Shown piece by piece: positions 7,230 through 16,270 of a DNA stretch of 63,700 nucleotides. Source of the DNA: an uncultured Prevotellaceae bacterium (lineage in GTDB: Bacteria; Bacteroidota; Bacteroidia; Bacteroidales; Bacteroidaceae). How positions within the stretch are numbered: position 1 is the stretch's first letter; each line of letters opens with the position of its first letter. The DNA lies in NCBI GenBank assembly GCA_900321965.1, contig ONYA01000030.1, forward strand, positions 1 to 63,700, in the 5' to 3' direction. A program made the position numbers and the translations under genes. The notes under the pieces were generated by a model. It was not told the origin of the DNA, did not search any database, and saw nothing but the letters and a program-made list of their open reading frames with translations.

Positions 7230-9245
7230 ATGACACTAAAACACATTTTTTGCGCCGTAGCCATGACAACAGCATTGTCGGCTCAGGCACAGTCGCACGT
7301 CTTCGACGTGAAAGCTGCTAAGCCGGGTGCTCCCGTGCAGTCAACCATGTACGGCATCTTCTTCGAGGACATCAACTACGCTGCCGACGGCGGCCTGTAT
7401 GCTGAGTTAGTGATGAACCGTTCGTTCGAGTTTCCCAACGCCTTTGCCGGCTGGGACATCTCCGGCAAGGTGACGTTGAAGGACGACGGTCCCTTTGAGC
7501 GCAATCCTCACTACGTACGTCTGGCTCCGTCGGGTCACAGCGACAAGCACACCATGATTGAGAACCGCGGATTCTTCGGCATGGGCGTGAAAGGCGGCGA
7601 GGAGTACCGTTTCTCCGTCTGGGCACGCGTCCCCGACGGTGGCAGTGCCAAACTGTGGATAGACATCGTAGACAACGCCACGATGGGCGACGACCAGAAG
7701 TTGGGCAATGCCAGCGTGGACGTCAGCGGCAAGGACTGGAAGAAATACACAGCCATCATCAAGCCTAAGCGCACCTTTGCCAAGGCCCATCTCCGTGTGT
7801 GGGGCGACTCAAAGGCTACCACCGACGTGGAGCACGTCTCGCTCTTCCCCGTCAAGACGTGGAAAGGCCGCGAGAACGGTATGCGTCAGGACCTGGCACA
7901 GGCTCTGAACGATATGCACCCCGGCGTGTTCCGCTTCCCCGGCGGTTGCATCGTCGAGGGCACCGACCTTGAGACCCGTTACAACTGGAAGAACAGTGTC
8001 GGTCCCGTTGAGAACCGTCCGCTGAACGAGAACCGCTGGCACTACACCTTCACCAGCCGCTACTTCCCTGACTACTACCAGTCGTACGGTCTCGGTTTCT
8101 TCGAGTTCTTCCAGCTCTGCGAGGACTTCGGCTGCGAGCCCCTGCCCGTCATCTCGTGCGGTCTCAGCTGCCAGTTCCAGAACCCGGACCCGACGAAGCC
8201 CGGCGTCCACGTACCCCTCGACCAGCTTGATGACTATATTCAGGACGCCCTCGACCTCGTGGAGTTTGCCAATGGCGACCCGTCGACGAAGTGGGGTAAG
8301 GTGCGTGCCGACATGGGCCATCCCGAACCTTTCAACCTGAAATTCCTCGGTGTCGGCAACGAGCAGTGGGACTACGACGAGAAGCACGGCGGCTACGGTC
8401 CCGTCTTCACCGAACGTCTGAAGAAGTTCAATGCTGCCCTGCGCGCTAAATATCCGAAACTGAAGCTCATCGGCACCACAGGCCCCAACTCCGAGGGCTG
8501 GGACTTCGACCTGCTGCAGCCCCGCATGAAGGAGCTGAAGGTCGACCTCTACGACGAGCATTACTACCGCAACGAGGCGTGGTTCCTGAGCCACGGTCTG
8601 CGCTACGACGTTTACGACCGCAAGGGTCCCCGCGTGTTTGCTGGCGAATACGCCTGCCACGGCAAAGGCAAGAAGTGGAACCACTTTGAGACGTCGCTCT
8701 ACGAGGCTGCCCACATGACGGGCATTGAGCGCAATGCCGACCTCGTCCACATGGCCACCTACGCCCCGCTCTTCGCCCATGTCGAGGGCTGGCAGTGGCG
8801 CCCCGATGCCATCTGGTATGACAACCTCCGCTCGTTCAAGTCCGTGAGCTACTACGTCCAGCAGCTCTACGCTATGAACAAGGGAACCAACGTGCTGTCG
8901 CTGACGATGGCTGGCAAGCCCGTAGCCGGACAGCAGGGGCAGGACGGTCTCTTTGCTTCCTCGGTCTTCGACAAGACGACAGGCGAAATCATTGTCAAGG
9001 TGGTGAACACGTCGAAGCAGTCGCAGCCCGTCACCATCCTGTTGCAGGGTCTGAAGGGCGAGCGCACGGCAGAGACCATCACCCTGAACCACAGCGGTTC
9101 GATGGACGACGAGAACACGCTCGACCAGCCCGAGAAGATTACGCCGAAGACCGGCAACCTGAAGCTCGACGCCGGCAAGAAGTGTACCCAGATTCTCGAC
9201 GACGTGCCCGCCATGACCTTCCGTATTTATAAGGTGAAGAAATAA
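7230..9245 (+). CDS. GH51 alpha-L-arabinofuranosidase, secreted
   Basis: The product is 671 residues with a signal peptide ending near AQAQS. GH51 enzymes release terminal alpha-L-arabinofuranose from arabinan, arabinoxylan and pectin side chains by a retaining mechanism. A carbohydrate-binding-like beta domain (about 60-200) is inserted before the TIM barrel. The likely acid/base is Glu378 (GVGNEQWDY) and the likely nucleophile Glu473 (FAGEYACHG). The C-terminal beta-sandwich (about 550-671) is typical. The GH127 gene starts 16 nt after the stop, so the pair forms an operon attacking both alpha- and beta-linked L-arabinofuranose. Confidence 0.92.
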   Translation: MTLKHIFCAVAMTTALSAQAQSHVFDVKAAKPGAPVQSTMYGIFFEDINYAADGGLYAELVMNRSFEFPNAFAGWDISGKVTLKDDGPFERNPHYVRLAPSGHSDKHTMIENRGFFGMGVKGGEEYRFSVWARVPDGGSAKLWIDIVDNATMGDDQKLGNASVDVSGKDWKKYTAIIKPKRTFAKAHLRVWGDSKATTDVEHVSLFPVKTWKGRENGMRQDLAQALNDMHPGVFRFPGGCIVEGTDLETRYNWKNSVGPVENRPLNENRWHYTFTSRYFPDYYQSYGLGFFEFFQLCEDFGCEPLPVISCGLSCQFQNPDPTKPGVHVPLDQLDDYIQDALDLVEFANGDPSTKWGKVRADMGHPEPFNLKFLGVGNEQWDYDEKHGGYGPVFTERLKKFNAALRAKYPKLKLIGTTGPNSEGWDFDLLQPRMKELKVDLYDEHYYRNEAWFLSHGLRYDVYDRKGPRVFAGEYACHGKGKKWNHFETSLYEAAHMTGIERNADLVHMATYAPLFAHVEGWQWRPDAIWYDNLRSFKSVSYYVQQLYAMNKGTNVLSLTMAGKPVAGQQGQDGLFASSVFDKTTGEIIVKVVNTSKQSQPVTILLQGLKGERTAETITLNHSGSMDDENTLDQPEKITPKTGNLKLDAGKKCTQILDDVPAMTFRIYKVKK

Positions 9246-9261
9246 AAACCACTAAACAATT

Positions 9262-12200
9262 ATGACGATGAAGAAACTGACCATCGTCACTCTGTTGTCA
9301 ATAAGTGCTTTGGGAGTACAGGCGCAGAGCCTGCTCTACCCGAAGCACTTCGACCTTCAGGAGGTGACACTGACAGACGGCCCGATGAAGACGGCTATGG
9401 ACAAGAACATCGAGCTGCTGATGAAGTACGACGTCGACCGCTTGCTGACGCCCTTTGTGCGCCAGTCGGGCTTGGCTGACACCAACGACAGCCAGAGTGT
9501 CTACTACCGTTGGACGACCAAACACCCCAACTTCCCCAATTGGGGCGGTGAAGCGGGCTTCGACCTGAGCGGACACGTCGGCGGCCACTATGTGACGGCG
9601 CTGGCCCTGGCATGGGCGGCCTCCCACGACGAGGCGCAGCGCGCGAAGCTGAAGGAGCGCCTCGACTACATGCTGCAGGTGCTGAAAGACTGTCAGGACC
9701 AGTACGACCAGAACACCGAGGGCCTCTACGGCTTCATCGGCGGCCAGCCCATCAACGACTCGTGGAAGGCACTCTACAAGGGCGACCTGTCGAAGATTCA
9801 GGGCAACTGGGGCTGGGTGCCCTTCTACTGTCAGCACAAGGTGCTGGCCGGTCTGCGCGATGCCTACGTCTACGCCCATAGCGACGTGGCCAAGGAGTTG
9901 TTCCACAAACTGGCCGACTGGAGCGTCAATCTCGTGGCGAAGGTGTCGGAGAGTGACTTCCAAGGCTTCCTCGGCTGTGAGCATGGTGGCATGAACGAGA
10001 CGCTACTCGACGCCTACCAGCTCTTCGGCGACCAGAAGTACCTGACGGCGGCCAAGAAATACTCGCACAAGGACATGATTAACAACATGCAGACGCTCAA
10101 TCCCACGTTCCTCGACGGCAAGCACGCCAACACGCAGGTGCCAAAGTACATCGGCTTCGAGCGCATCTACGAGCTTGACCAGACGGCAACGACCTACCGC
10201 AAGGCCGCCGAGAACTTCTGGACCGACGTGGCCAAGAACCGCACCGTCTGCATCGGCGGCAACTCTGTTGGCGAGCACTTCCTGTCGAAGAGCAACAGCA
10301 ACCGCTACATCGACCAGCTCGACGGCCCCGAGTCGTGCAACACGAACAACATGCTGAAGCTCAGCGAGATGCTGGCCGACCGTACCGGTGATGCCCAGTA
10401 TGCCGACTTCTACGAGCAGGCCACGTGGAACCATATTCTCTCGACCCAGGACCCAGAGACCGGCGGCTACGTCTACTTCACCACCCTGCGCCCACAGGGC
10501 TACCGCATCTACTCACAGGTGAACCAGGGTATGTGGTGCTGCGTGGGCACGGGCATGGAGAACCACTCCAAGTACGGCCACTTCATCTACAGCCACGACG
10601 GTAAGGAGACGCTCTTCGTCAACCTCTTCACCCCCTCTTCGCTCGTGAGCGACGACTTCGTCGTCACCCAGGAGACAGCCTTCCCCGACGCCGCGTCAAC
10701 CACGCTGACCATCGGCAAGGCCGGCCACTACGCCATAGCCATCCGCCACCCGGCTTGGGTCGGCGAGGGCTTTGCTATTGCTGTCAACGGTTCCCCCATT
10801 GACATCACCGTCAAACGGGGCACTGCCAGCTATGCCACCGTCAGCCGCACCTGGGCTGAGGGCGACAAGATTGAGGTCAGTCTGCCCATGGAGCTGCGTT
10901 ACGAGACGTGCCCCAACTACACCGACTATATCGCCTTCAAGTATGGTCCCATCCTCTTGGCTGCCCAGACTGTGCTCGACGGTTCCCCCGTCGAGAAGCT
11001 GCAGAACGAATATGCCGGTGCCGGTCGTATGGACCATGCCCCCGGCTCAATGGCCTCGTCGAAGAAGCTGACGACGGCTCCGATGCTCATCGGCAACCGC
11101 AGTGACGTGCTGAACCGCATCGAACGCCTGCGCACCCCTGAGCTAACGTTCACCATTGACGTCAGCCGACCCGGCGTCGAAAGCTACAAATGGAATACGC
11201 TGACGCTTGTACCCTTCTACAAGATTCACCATGCCCGCTACGCCTGCTACTGGTATCAGCAAACTGAAGAGAACTTCAAGAACAGTTCGATGGCAGCCGA
11301 CGAGAATGCCGCCGCCGCACTGGCCGAGCGCACGCTCGACTTCGTGGCTCCCGGCGAACAGCAGAGCGAGGCCGGCCACGATGTGAAGTACTCCAGCGAG
11401 TCGACGACTGGCAATTACAATGGCGAAGCCTACCGCGACGCTCGTGCCAATGGCTACATCCAGTACACGCTCTATAATAAAAAAGGTGTAAAGGACAGCC
11501 TCGCCGTCATGCTCCGCTTCACCACAGCCGACAATGGCCGCAAGGGCACGCTCTCTGTCGACGGCACGAAGATTGCCGACATCACCGTGGCCTCGTCGGT
11601 GAAGGACGCTGAGAATGGTTTTTATAACGTGGAGTACGCCATCCCCGCCGCATTGGCTGTCGACAACGACGGCAACGCCAAGGAGAAGTTCGTCGTGCGC
11701 CTGACAGCCTCGTCGTCAACGCTCATTCCCGGCCTCTACTACATGCGTCTGATGAGCGGCTACGAGGAGAACCCCGACCGCTACAAGTTCGTCTGCAACC
11801 AGTGGACCACCGGCGACGCGGGGCGCGTCAGTGCCTCGAACATCACCTACGACACGGAGCTGAACATCATCCACGTCAACGCCGGAACGGGCGCCAACAA
11901 CGTGGCGCTGACGCTGAACTACGCCAATCTTGACTATACTATTGCCAGGGCGCAGAAGTATCTCGTCGTTCGCGGCACCAATCTGAGTACCACTACCGGC
12001 GCCAGCTACCTCTGGTGGCTCAACGGCACGAACAAAGGTTCGCAGGTGGCTCCCACCACCGTTAGCGAGGTGACCATCGACGGCCAGAAACAGCAGATTA
12101 TCGCCTGGGACTTGACGAAGAGCAACCTCTACGACAACTTCAGCGGCGACCGTCCCTCGGTGTGTATGGGCCAGACCATTTTCGGTCTGACCTCCACAAC

Positions 12201-12390
12201 GGGCACGAGCGACATCCTCGACATACAGTTTGTTGAGGACGTCAGCCAATACCTGCAATTAGTAACTGGCGTCAGAGCTGTCATCAGCCCGACACCCGAC
12301 AACAATTACCATACCCTGAGCGGCACGCGGGTCAGCCACCCGTCACATGGTGTATATCTTAAAGGCGGCAAGGCCGTACTCATCAAATAA
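9262..12390 (+). CDS. GH127 beta-L-arabinofuranosidase, multidomain, secreted
   Basis: The product is 1042 residues with a signal peptide ending near GVQAQ. Residues about 25-600 are the GH127 (formerly DUF1680) alpha/alpha barrel. The metal- and catalysis-linked residues are visible: Glu357 and Cys359 in GPESCNTNN, and the Cys426-Cys427 pair in MWCCVGTG. In characterised family members one Cys is the nucleophile on a Cys-coordinated zinc site. The C-terminal 400 residues hold two beta-rich modules of unknown role and end in a tail (YHTLSGTRVSHP then GVYLKGGKAVLIK) like that of other secreted proteins here. It is longer than minimal GH127 enzymes (about 650 residues). Confidence 0.9.
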   Translation: MTMKKLTIVTLLSISALGVQAQSLLYPKHFDLQEVTLTDGPMKTAMDKNIELLMKYDVDRLLTPFVRQSGLADTNDSQSVYYRWTTKHPNFPNWGGEAGFDLSGHVGGHYVTALALAWAASHDEAQRAKLKERLDYMLQVLKDCQDQYDQNTEGLYGFIGGQPINDSWKALYKGDLSKIQGNWGWVPFYCQHKVLAGLRDAYVYAHSDVAKELFHKLADWSVNLVAKVSESDFQGFLGCEHGGMNETLLDAYQLFGDQKYLTAAKKYSHKDMINNMQTLNPTFLDGKHANTQVPKYIGFERIYELDQTATTYRKAAENFWTDVAKNRTVCIGGNSVGEHFLSKSNSNRYIDQLDGPESCNTNNMLKLSEMLADRTGDAQYADFYEQATWNHILSTQDPETGGYVYFTTLRPQGYRIYSQVNQGMWCCVGTGMENHSKYGHFIYSHDGKETLFVNLFTPSSLVSDDFVVTQETAFPDAASTTLTIGKAGHYAIAIRHPAWVGEGFAIAVNGSPIDITVKRGTASYATVSRTWAEGDKIEVSLPMELRYETCPNYTDYIAFKYGPILLAAQTVLDGSPVEKLQNEYAGAGRMDHAPGSMASSKKLTTAPMLIGNRSDVLNRIERLRTPELTFTIDVSRPGVESYKWNTLTLVPFYKIHHARYACYWYQQTEENFKNSSMAADENAAAALAERTLDFVAPGEQQSEAGHDVKYSSESTTGNYNGEAYRDARANGYIQYTLYNKKGVKDSLAVMLRFTTADNGRKGTLSVDGTKIADITVASSVKDAENGFYNVEYAIPAALAVDNDGNAKEKFVVRLTASSSTLIPGLYYMRLMSGYEENPDRYKFVCNQWTTGDAGRVSASNITYDTELNIIHVNAGTGANNVALTLNYANLDYTIARAQKYLVVRGTNLSTTTGASYLWWLNGTNKGSQVAPTTVSEVTIDGQKQQIIAWDLTKSNLYDNFSGDRPSVCMGQTIFGLTSTTGTSDILDIQFVEDVSQYLQLVTGVRAVISPTPDNNYHTLSGTRVSHPSHGVYLKGGKAVLIK

Positions 12391-12420
12391 CGGCAGCGAT
12401 TCCTCACGGAGGCACTGCCG
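12391..12420 (+). terminator. Hairpin directly after the GH127 stop
   Basis: CGGCAG pairs with CTGCCG and an inner CCTC pairs with GAGG, beginning at the first base after the stop codon. There is no T-run, so it may stabilise the 3' end rather than terminate. Confidence 0.4.
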
Positions 12421-12463
12421 AACAATAATAACAAATTTACTAATAATCAGCCACACACAAACC

Positions 12464-12600
12464 TCACGGTCTCACCGTGGCATGAAATGTATAAAAAAAC
12501 TAATTTTAAAAATTGTTCTTGTATCGGAACTTATTCTTGATTACACCCCTCTACCCCACCCCTCCCATTGAAGGGAGGGGGAAGGGCGGTGGGTTGTAGG
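12464..12600. repeat. Noncoding stretch with two palindromes, including a C/G-rich REP-like hairpin
   Basis: A CACGGT-CTC-ACCGTG hairpin lies near 12464-12480. Then CCCCTCCC (12559-12566) pairs with GGGAGGGG (12573-12580) around an ATTGAA loop, flanked by CTACCC and GGGTTGTAG arms. The same CCCCTCC...GGAGGGG palindrome type occurs twice inside the GH2 gene (18305-18331 and 18419-18445). It lies between convergent genes and may act as a bidirectional terminator. Confidence 0.55.
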
Positions 12601-12604
12601 ATGT

Positions 12605-12763
12605 TTATTCGTCCCAGAGGTAGTTCTCGTCCTCGCGGCTAAGGGCGGCACTGCCATTCTTCTCCGTTGTGCCGAGGGTACTGCTGAAGCCCGATGAGGC
12701 TATCATACTTACCATCTGTAGCTTGACAACGTGTGTTGTCGGATTCTGATATGTCTTTTTCAT
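12605..12763 (-). CDS. 52-residue Prevotella-type small protein near carbohydrate genes
   Basis: This small gene runs from the ATG at 12763 to the TAA at 12605. The product starts MKKTYQNPTTHVVKLQMVSM, has a Gly/Ser/Thr-rich centre (SSGFSSTLGTTEKNGS) and ends in an acidic aromatic tail (DENYLWDE). I recall many short Prevotella proteins with this plan (MKK-x-Y-x-P-T-x-x-V-V-K-x-Q at the start and an FWDDED-like end) beside polysaccharide genes. Their function is unknown to me. The LamG gene, also on the minus strand, stops 74 nt upstream of this start, so the two may be co-transcribed. The family link is from memory, not a search. Confidence 0.6.
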   Translation of the reverse strand: MKKTYQNPTTHVVKLQMVSMIASSGFSSTLGTTEKNGSAALSREDENYLWDE

Positions 12764-12836
12764 AATTCGTCTTTTTTTAGAAATAAATTAAATTCCATAA
12801 GGCGGAAGCAAATTATTCACTTTTCACTATTCACTT

Positions 12837-14738
12837 TTACCTTATTACTGTCTTCTTGCCGTTCACGATGTACAAGCCCTTCGTCGCTGCCTTCACGCGC
12901 TGACCCTGCAGGTTGTACACCTCATTCTGCAGAGTGCATTCATGCTGCATTGATGAGATGCCCGTAGCGTCGCTGAACACAATGCTCAGCGAGCGGCTGC
13001 TGCCACCAGCTGCCACTGGCAGATAAGCCTTACCGGCAGCAATCTCGCCGCTGGTAACGGGGTTGAACTCCGCTTTCTCACCGTCCTTCGTCAGGATATA
13101 GAGGGTGTAGCCGTCCTTGGCGTTGTATGCAGTAGCCTCTGTGGCTGATCCCTCAAGAGCACCCTTTTCCGTCGACGAGCTTGCAATCACGGGGATGCTG
13201 TAGGTGTTCTCTGCTCCCTTCAGCACCACGCCGGTATTGGCTGGAACATTGGTCACCTCAGTCAGCGTCACGGTGTTCTCTGAGACAGAAGCGGTGTAAG
13301 CCGTCAAACCCGTCACACCAGAGAAGTCAAGAGCGTATGGCGTGTAGAGCGTTGCCCAACCGGCGGAGGTGACAGTGGTTCCCACGGCTGCCTGACCTTC
13401 AGAAATGACGTCGAGCCAAGAGCGACTGACGGACAAGGCGACCTTGATATCGTCTTTGCCTGTCAGATCAATGGTAGACCCGGTATAATCGTTTGTGTAT
13501 GAGTAATTCCATTTAGAACCGTCAACAGTTGTGATGGTGCTGGACATATTAAACTTTTTGTCTGCAGTAAACGTAACGGTCATATCAACGGTGGCGCCAT
13601 TCGTGTTGCCCGAGAAGTCTGTCCAGCTGAAATTGGAAGTACAGCCTGTATTATTACTAGCTTTATCCTCCCAATTGTCCGAACGAACAGCTATCACATT
13701 GTTGTCGTCAGCGTCATAAACAGGAAGAATCCAGTTGTTCCAGGTGTTAATGCGCAATACGGCGACATCCGTATAATAACCGCCGTTGTTATAGTTTACG
13801 AAATTGTAATGATAACTGTCGCCAGGCTTCAATACAACCTTTGGTGTTAAATCTTCCAGATAGTCCGTACTGCTGTCATAGTTTCCTACTTGTGTTCCAG
13901 TAGCGTTTCTCGTCTTATTAGTGCGAATCTGGTTAATCTGCTCTGGTGAAAGGGCTTTGTTGTAAATGGCGATGTCATCGAATTTGAACGCGGCATCATA
14001 GTCAAAGGTGCCTGTTGCCGCCCAACGCTGATTTCCACCAAGGCAGATATAGGTGTAGACAGAACCTTCGGTGAAAAGTTTTTCCATTTTCTGGCCATCT
14101 GTTGTATTGTCAAGTGTCCAGGAGTTGGCCAGTGTACCATCGATATAGACTTTTGCCGAGGTTGTGGTAAATACTGCGGTATAGTAATGCCAATTGTGGT
14201 CATCAAGCCATTGGGAGCCTTCTGCATTGGATCCGTTGTCATTTTGAGCTCCCACAAAGTCACACCATCCGCCATCGCTTATATTATATTGGAGTAACTT
14301 GGGCGCTCCACACCAAAGCATAGGTTGAGTGTTGCTCTTGGTTCCGTCGCCATCGTCTGTTGGTGCAGCAGCGTAGGCTGTGAACATTGGTGCCCAATAG
14401 TAATCTGTTGCAGTAGTGAGACAATTTACCCAAAAGCCGATAGACAGTTCTTTGGTTTTAGAAGAATAAGACAGTACATTGTTAGGCAAGAGAAGGTAAT
14501 TAGTGCGTTCAGCCCCTCCTACATTTTGGAATACTTTCCCAAAATGAGCATCTTCATCTTTGACGAAAGAGCCGCTGCCTACAATTGAAATATTGTCTTG
14601 TCCGCTGACGGCAAATGAGAAGTCGTTGAAATACACGGGAGTGGGCACAACAACGGCATCTCCCCACGCCGCATTACTCCCCGCCAGCATTCCTACTGCC
14701 ACGAGTAGCATTTTCGTTAGTAATTGTTTTGTTTTCAT
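12837..14738 (-). CDS. Secreted LamG/concanavalin-like protein with sorting tail
   Basis: The product is 633 residues with a signal peptide ending near SNAAWG. Residues about 30-270 form a LamG-like jelly roll (ELSIGFWVN, HNWHYYTAVF, FDDIAIYNKALSPEQINQI), a fold used for glycan or protein binding in secreted proteins. The middle and C-terminal parts are beta-rich and unassigned. The end (LQNEVYNLQGQRVKAATK then GLYIVNGKKTVIR) is the same tail as on several other exported proteins here. No catalytic motif is seen, so it may be a binding or structural protein. A promoter 449 nt upstream gives an unusually long leader. Confidence 0.75.
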   Translation of the reverse strand: MKTKQLLTKMLLVAVGMLAGSNAAWGDAVVVPTPVYFNDFSFAVSGQDNISIVGSGSFVKDEDAHFGKVFQNVGGAERTNYLLLPNNVLSYSSKTKELSIGFWVNCLTTATDYYWAPMFTAYAAAPTDDGDGTKSNTQPMLWCGAPKLLQYNISDGGWCDFVGAQNDNGSNAEGSQWLDDHNWHYYTAVFTTTSAKVYIDGTLANSWTLDNTTDGQKMEKLFTEGSVYTYICLGGNQRWAATGTFDYDAAFKFDDIAIYNKALSPEQINQIRTNKTRNATGTQVGNYDSSTDYLEDLTPKVVLKPGDSYHYNFVNYNNGGYYTDVAVLRINTWNNWILPVYDADDNNVIAVRSDNWEDKASNNTGCTSNFSWTDFSGNTNGATVDMTVTFTADKKFNMSSTITTVDGSKWNYSYTNDYTGSTIDLTGKDDIKVALSVSRSWLDVISEGQAAVGTTVTSAGWATLYTPYALDFSGVTGLTAYTASVSENTVTLTEVTNVPANTGVVLKGAENTYSIPVIASSSTEKGALEGSATEATAYNAKDGYTLYILTKDGEKAEFNPVTSGEIAAGKAYLPVAAGGSSRSLSIVFSDATGISSMQHECTLQNEVYNLQGQRVKAATKGLYIVNGKKTVIR

Positions 14739-15180
14739 AATAGTTTTTTTTATAATATAAGTAATCGTTATACAGTCTTTTCAAGGCCGTAATCGGCTTC
14801 ACCTTGAAAGGGCGAAAGGAGTACAACAATGCTGACGGAAATCTTTATAGAAAAAGAAAAACGTAGGACTATACACCATTCTTCTCACCCTCTGTATGGT
14901 GGTCTTAGGAAACCTTAAGAGAAAGGGTTTGGGAAAGTGACAGACCTACGCTGACGCGTAGGGTCATCTCCTCCTCTACCTTGTCTCTTTGAAAAGTTCC
15001 TAAGTTTCCATACACAAGATAAAAGGCGAAATGCCTTGGTATTTTCGTTGCCACCGTGCCCTGCTGCCGTTGCCGGCGATGGAGCGCGAATGGCATTGCC
15101 CGCGATGTCTTGGAGTCGCCACCATTCCGGCATCACTATGTCCTTGTGGAACGTGTGCGGTCTGCCCGTGCAAACAAACT
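14739..15180 (-). promoter_or_regulatory. Long structured 5' leader of the LamG gene, with possible small upstream ORF
   Basis: From the TATCTTTG promoter (15187-15194) to the ATG is about 440 nt. The leader holds a hairpin CCTACGC-TGAC-GCGTAGG (14945-14962), a second short inverted repeat around 14910-14925 (CTTAGG...CCTTAAG) and T-rich stretches. An open frame of 72 codons (14915-15133, starting MPEWWRLQDIAGN) lies inside. I have the impression that similar peptides occur upstream of other Prevotella genes, but cannot confirm it. This could be regulatory RNA, a leader peptide system, or simply a long untranslated region. Confidence 0.45.
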
Positions 15181-15186
15181 CCGCTG

Positions 15187-15194
15187 CAAAGATA
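15187..15194 (-). promoter_or_regulatory. Promoter -7 box for the LamG leader transcript
   Basis: The minus strand reads TATCTTTGC. Just upstream of it a 9-bp inverted repeat GCGGGAAAT / ATTTCCCGC (15226-15234 and 15251-15259) could be an operator. Confidence 0.55.
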
Positions 15195-15309
15195 CGACAA
15201 ATATCCGAAACGTCCAAAAAAATTAGCGGGAAATTTGCTCGTCAGTGCATATTTCCCGCCTATTATTATAATATAATAAGGTGTAGTACTTATAGAAACG
15301 CGTGGGCAC

Positions 15310-15435
15310 TGACTTATTTGGCGCAGGGGGAAATGTCCGCAGATGCTTCAGCAAACCAAAGGGCTACTTGAACAGCTGCCTAAGAGTAAAAAGTAAGCAG
15401 TTATTGAGCCGCATCTCCTTGGAAGATGCGGCTCA
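15310..15435 (+). pseudogene. Gene tail remnant followed by a strong hairpin
   Basis: A plus-strand frame reads CPQMLQQTKGLLEQLPKSKK then stop at about 15390-15395, like the C-terminal end of a lost gene. A perfect 12-bp stem follows, TGAGCCGCATCT / AGATGCGGCTCA (15405-15416 and 15424-15435), without a T-run. I do not recognise the protein. The reading is weak because it rests on some 20 codons. Confidence 0.25.
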
Positions 15436-15484
15436 TGATTAGCTACAAATTGTATGGTGAACGCCCCTTGAATGGCTTTCGTCC

Positions 15485-15862
15485 CCGTCTTAAAAAACGC
15501 AATTATCCGCTTATCCGCAAACTCTATTGAGTATCAGATGGTTAGCGTGAAATTATCCGCCATTTATCCGTCAATTATCCGTCATTTTTACCTTCTTCGT
15601 CGCTGAAACGTAACGGCCATTTAGCAACAGTCCGACGCTTGCGGACTTTTGTCCGCGGCCGTCGGACTGCGCAGCGGAGCCGTCCTGCTGTGCACTCGAA
15701 CGCCGATAAAACCCTGGAAATAACGGATAAAACCTTGGAAATAACGGATAAAACCCGGATTATGACGGATAATTGTCGGATAATTGTCGGATAATTTCGC
15801 GCTAACCACCTGGCAATCAGCGGAGTTTGCGGATAAGCGGATAATTGCGCTTTTTAAGACGG
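15485..15862. repeat. Inverted-repeat element with many ATTATCCG motifs
   Basis: The left end CGTCTTAAAAAACGCAATTA (15487-15506), continuing to TCCGCTTATCCGCAAACTC, is mirrored at the right end by GAGTTTGCGGATAAGCGG and onward to TTTTTAAGACG (15822-15861). Inner parts also pair (TTAGCGTGAAATTATCCG with CGGATAATTTCGCGCTAA). The motif TTATCCG occurs about five times in the left arm and as CGGATAA about seven times in the right arm. The centre contains GTCCGACGC / GCGGAC-type repeats. No convincing gene lies inside. It looks like a MITE or a large cruciform. Confidence 0.65.
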
Positions 15863-15949
15863 GTGGAGTGGGAAAAAGGGCCAATCAACTGAAAAGGGGA
15901 AAGAACAATTTTTTTTGAAGAATTTCTTTGTCAGTTCCATTTTTTTTCG

Positions 15950-16265
15950 TAATTTTACGCCGTCGCTTGTTAGCCCATTCGTGGGTGGCGGGCGGTCTTA
16001 TGTATGAGAAAGACGTTTTCGAACGTCTGTCGTTGTGAGCTGTGAACTTCGCAAACTCAACCGTCGCAACAGGCAGATGACAGCGAGGCGTCTACGTGGT
16101 GCGTCTCTATATACATCCATGATATAGTTCGTGCTGGCGTGGGCTAACTACATTCGGATAAGTCATCACATAGGTATAAAGGTATGTATGTTGTTGACGG
16201 CCGTAAGATTTTGTCAAGATAGTATTTCAAAAGAAAGAAAGGCTCCCCCGCAAGGAGCCTTTCTT
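15950..16265 (+). ncRNA. Candidate structured noncoding RNA of about 300 nt
   Basis: A promoter-like pair precedes it: TTTG at 15927-15930, 19 nt, then TAATTTTA at 15950-15957 (one mismatch to TAnnTTTG). The stretch has no ORF but has strong structure: GTTAGCCCA (15969-15977) pairs with TGGGCTAAC (about 16140-16148), a CCCA-TTCG-TGGG hairpin, and a perfect AGACGTT-TTCG-AACGTCT hairpin (16011-16028). ATGTAT near 16000 can pair with ATACAT near 16115. It ends at a rho-independent terminator (16235-16265). It lacks the RNase P, tmRNA and SRP signatures I checked. A 6S-type or other conserved Bacteroidales RNA is possible. Confidence 0.45.
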
Positions 16266-16270
16266 ATTTT
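16235..16270. terminator. Bidirectional rho-independent terminator
   Basis: AAGAAAGGCTCC (16235-16246) pairs with GGAGCCTTTCTT (16254-16265) over a 7-nt loop, followed by ATTTTT. The stem overlaps the stop codon of the PerM gene on the minus strand and would end both that gene and the plus-strand candidate RNA. Confidence 0.8.

Noticed and set aside
7809-9092. Long open frame antisense to the GH51 gene
   Set aside because: It mirrors a G/C-rich coding sequence and has no start signal or family features. Similar antisense frames over the thioredoxin-like, GH127, GH2 and CE12-CE8 genes were rejected for the same reason.
15621-15884. Minus-strand open frame in the inverted-repeat element
   Set aside because: Its sequence is produced by the TTATCCG repeats (FIRYFQGFIRYFQGF) and has no promoter.
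14760-16260. tRNA or RNase P gene in the gene-free stretch
   Set aside because: No cloverleaf with CCA end and no RNase P conserved boxes were found.
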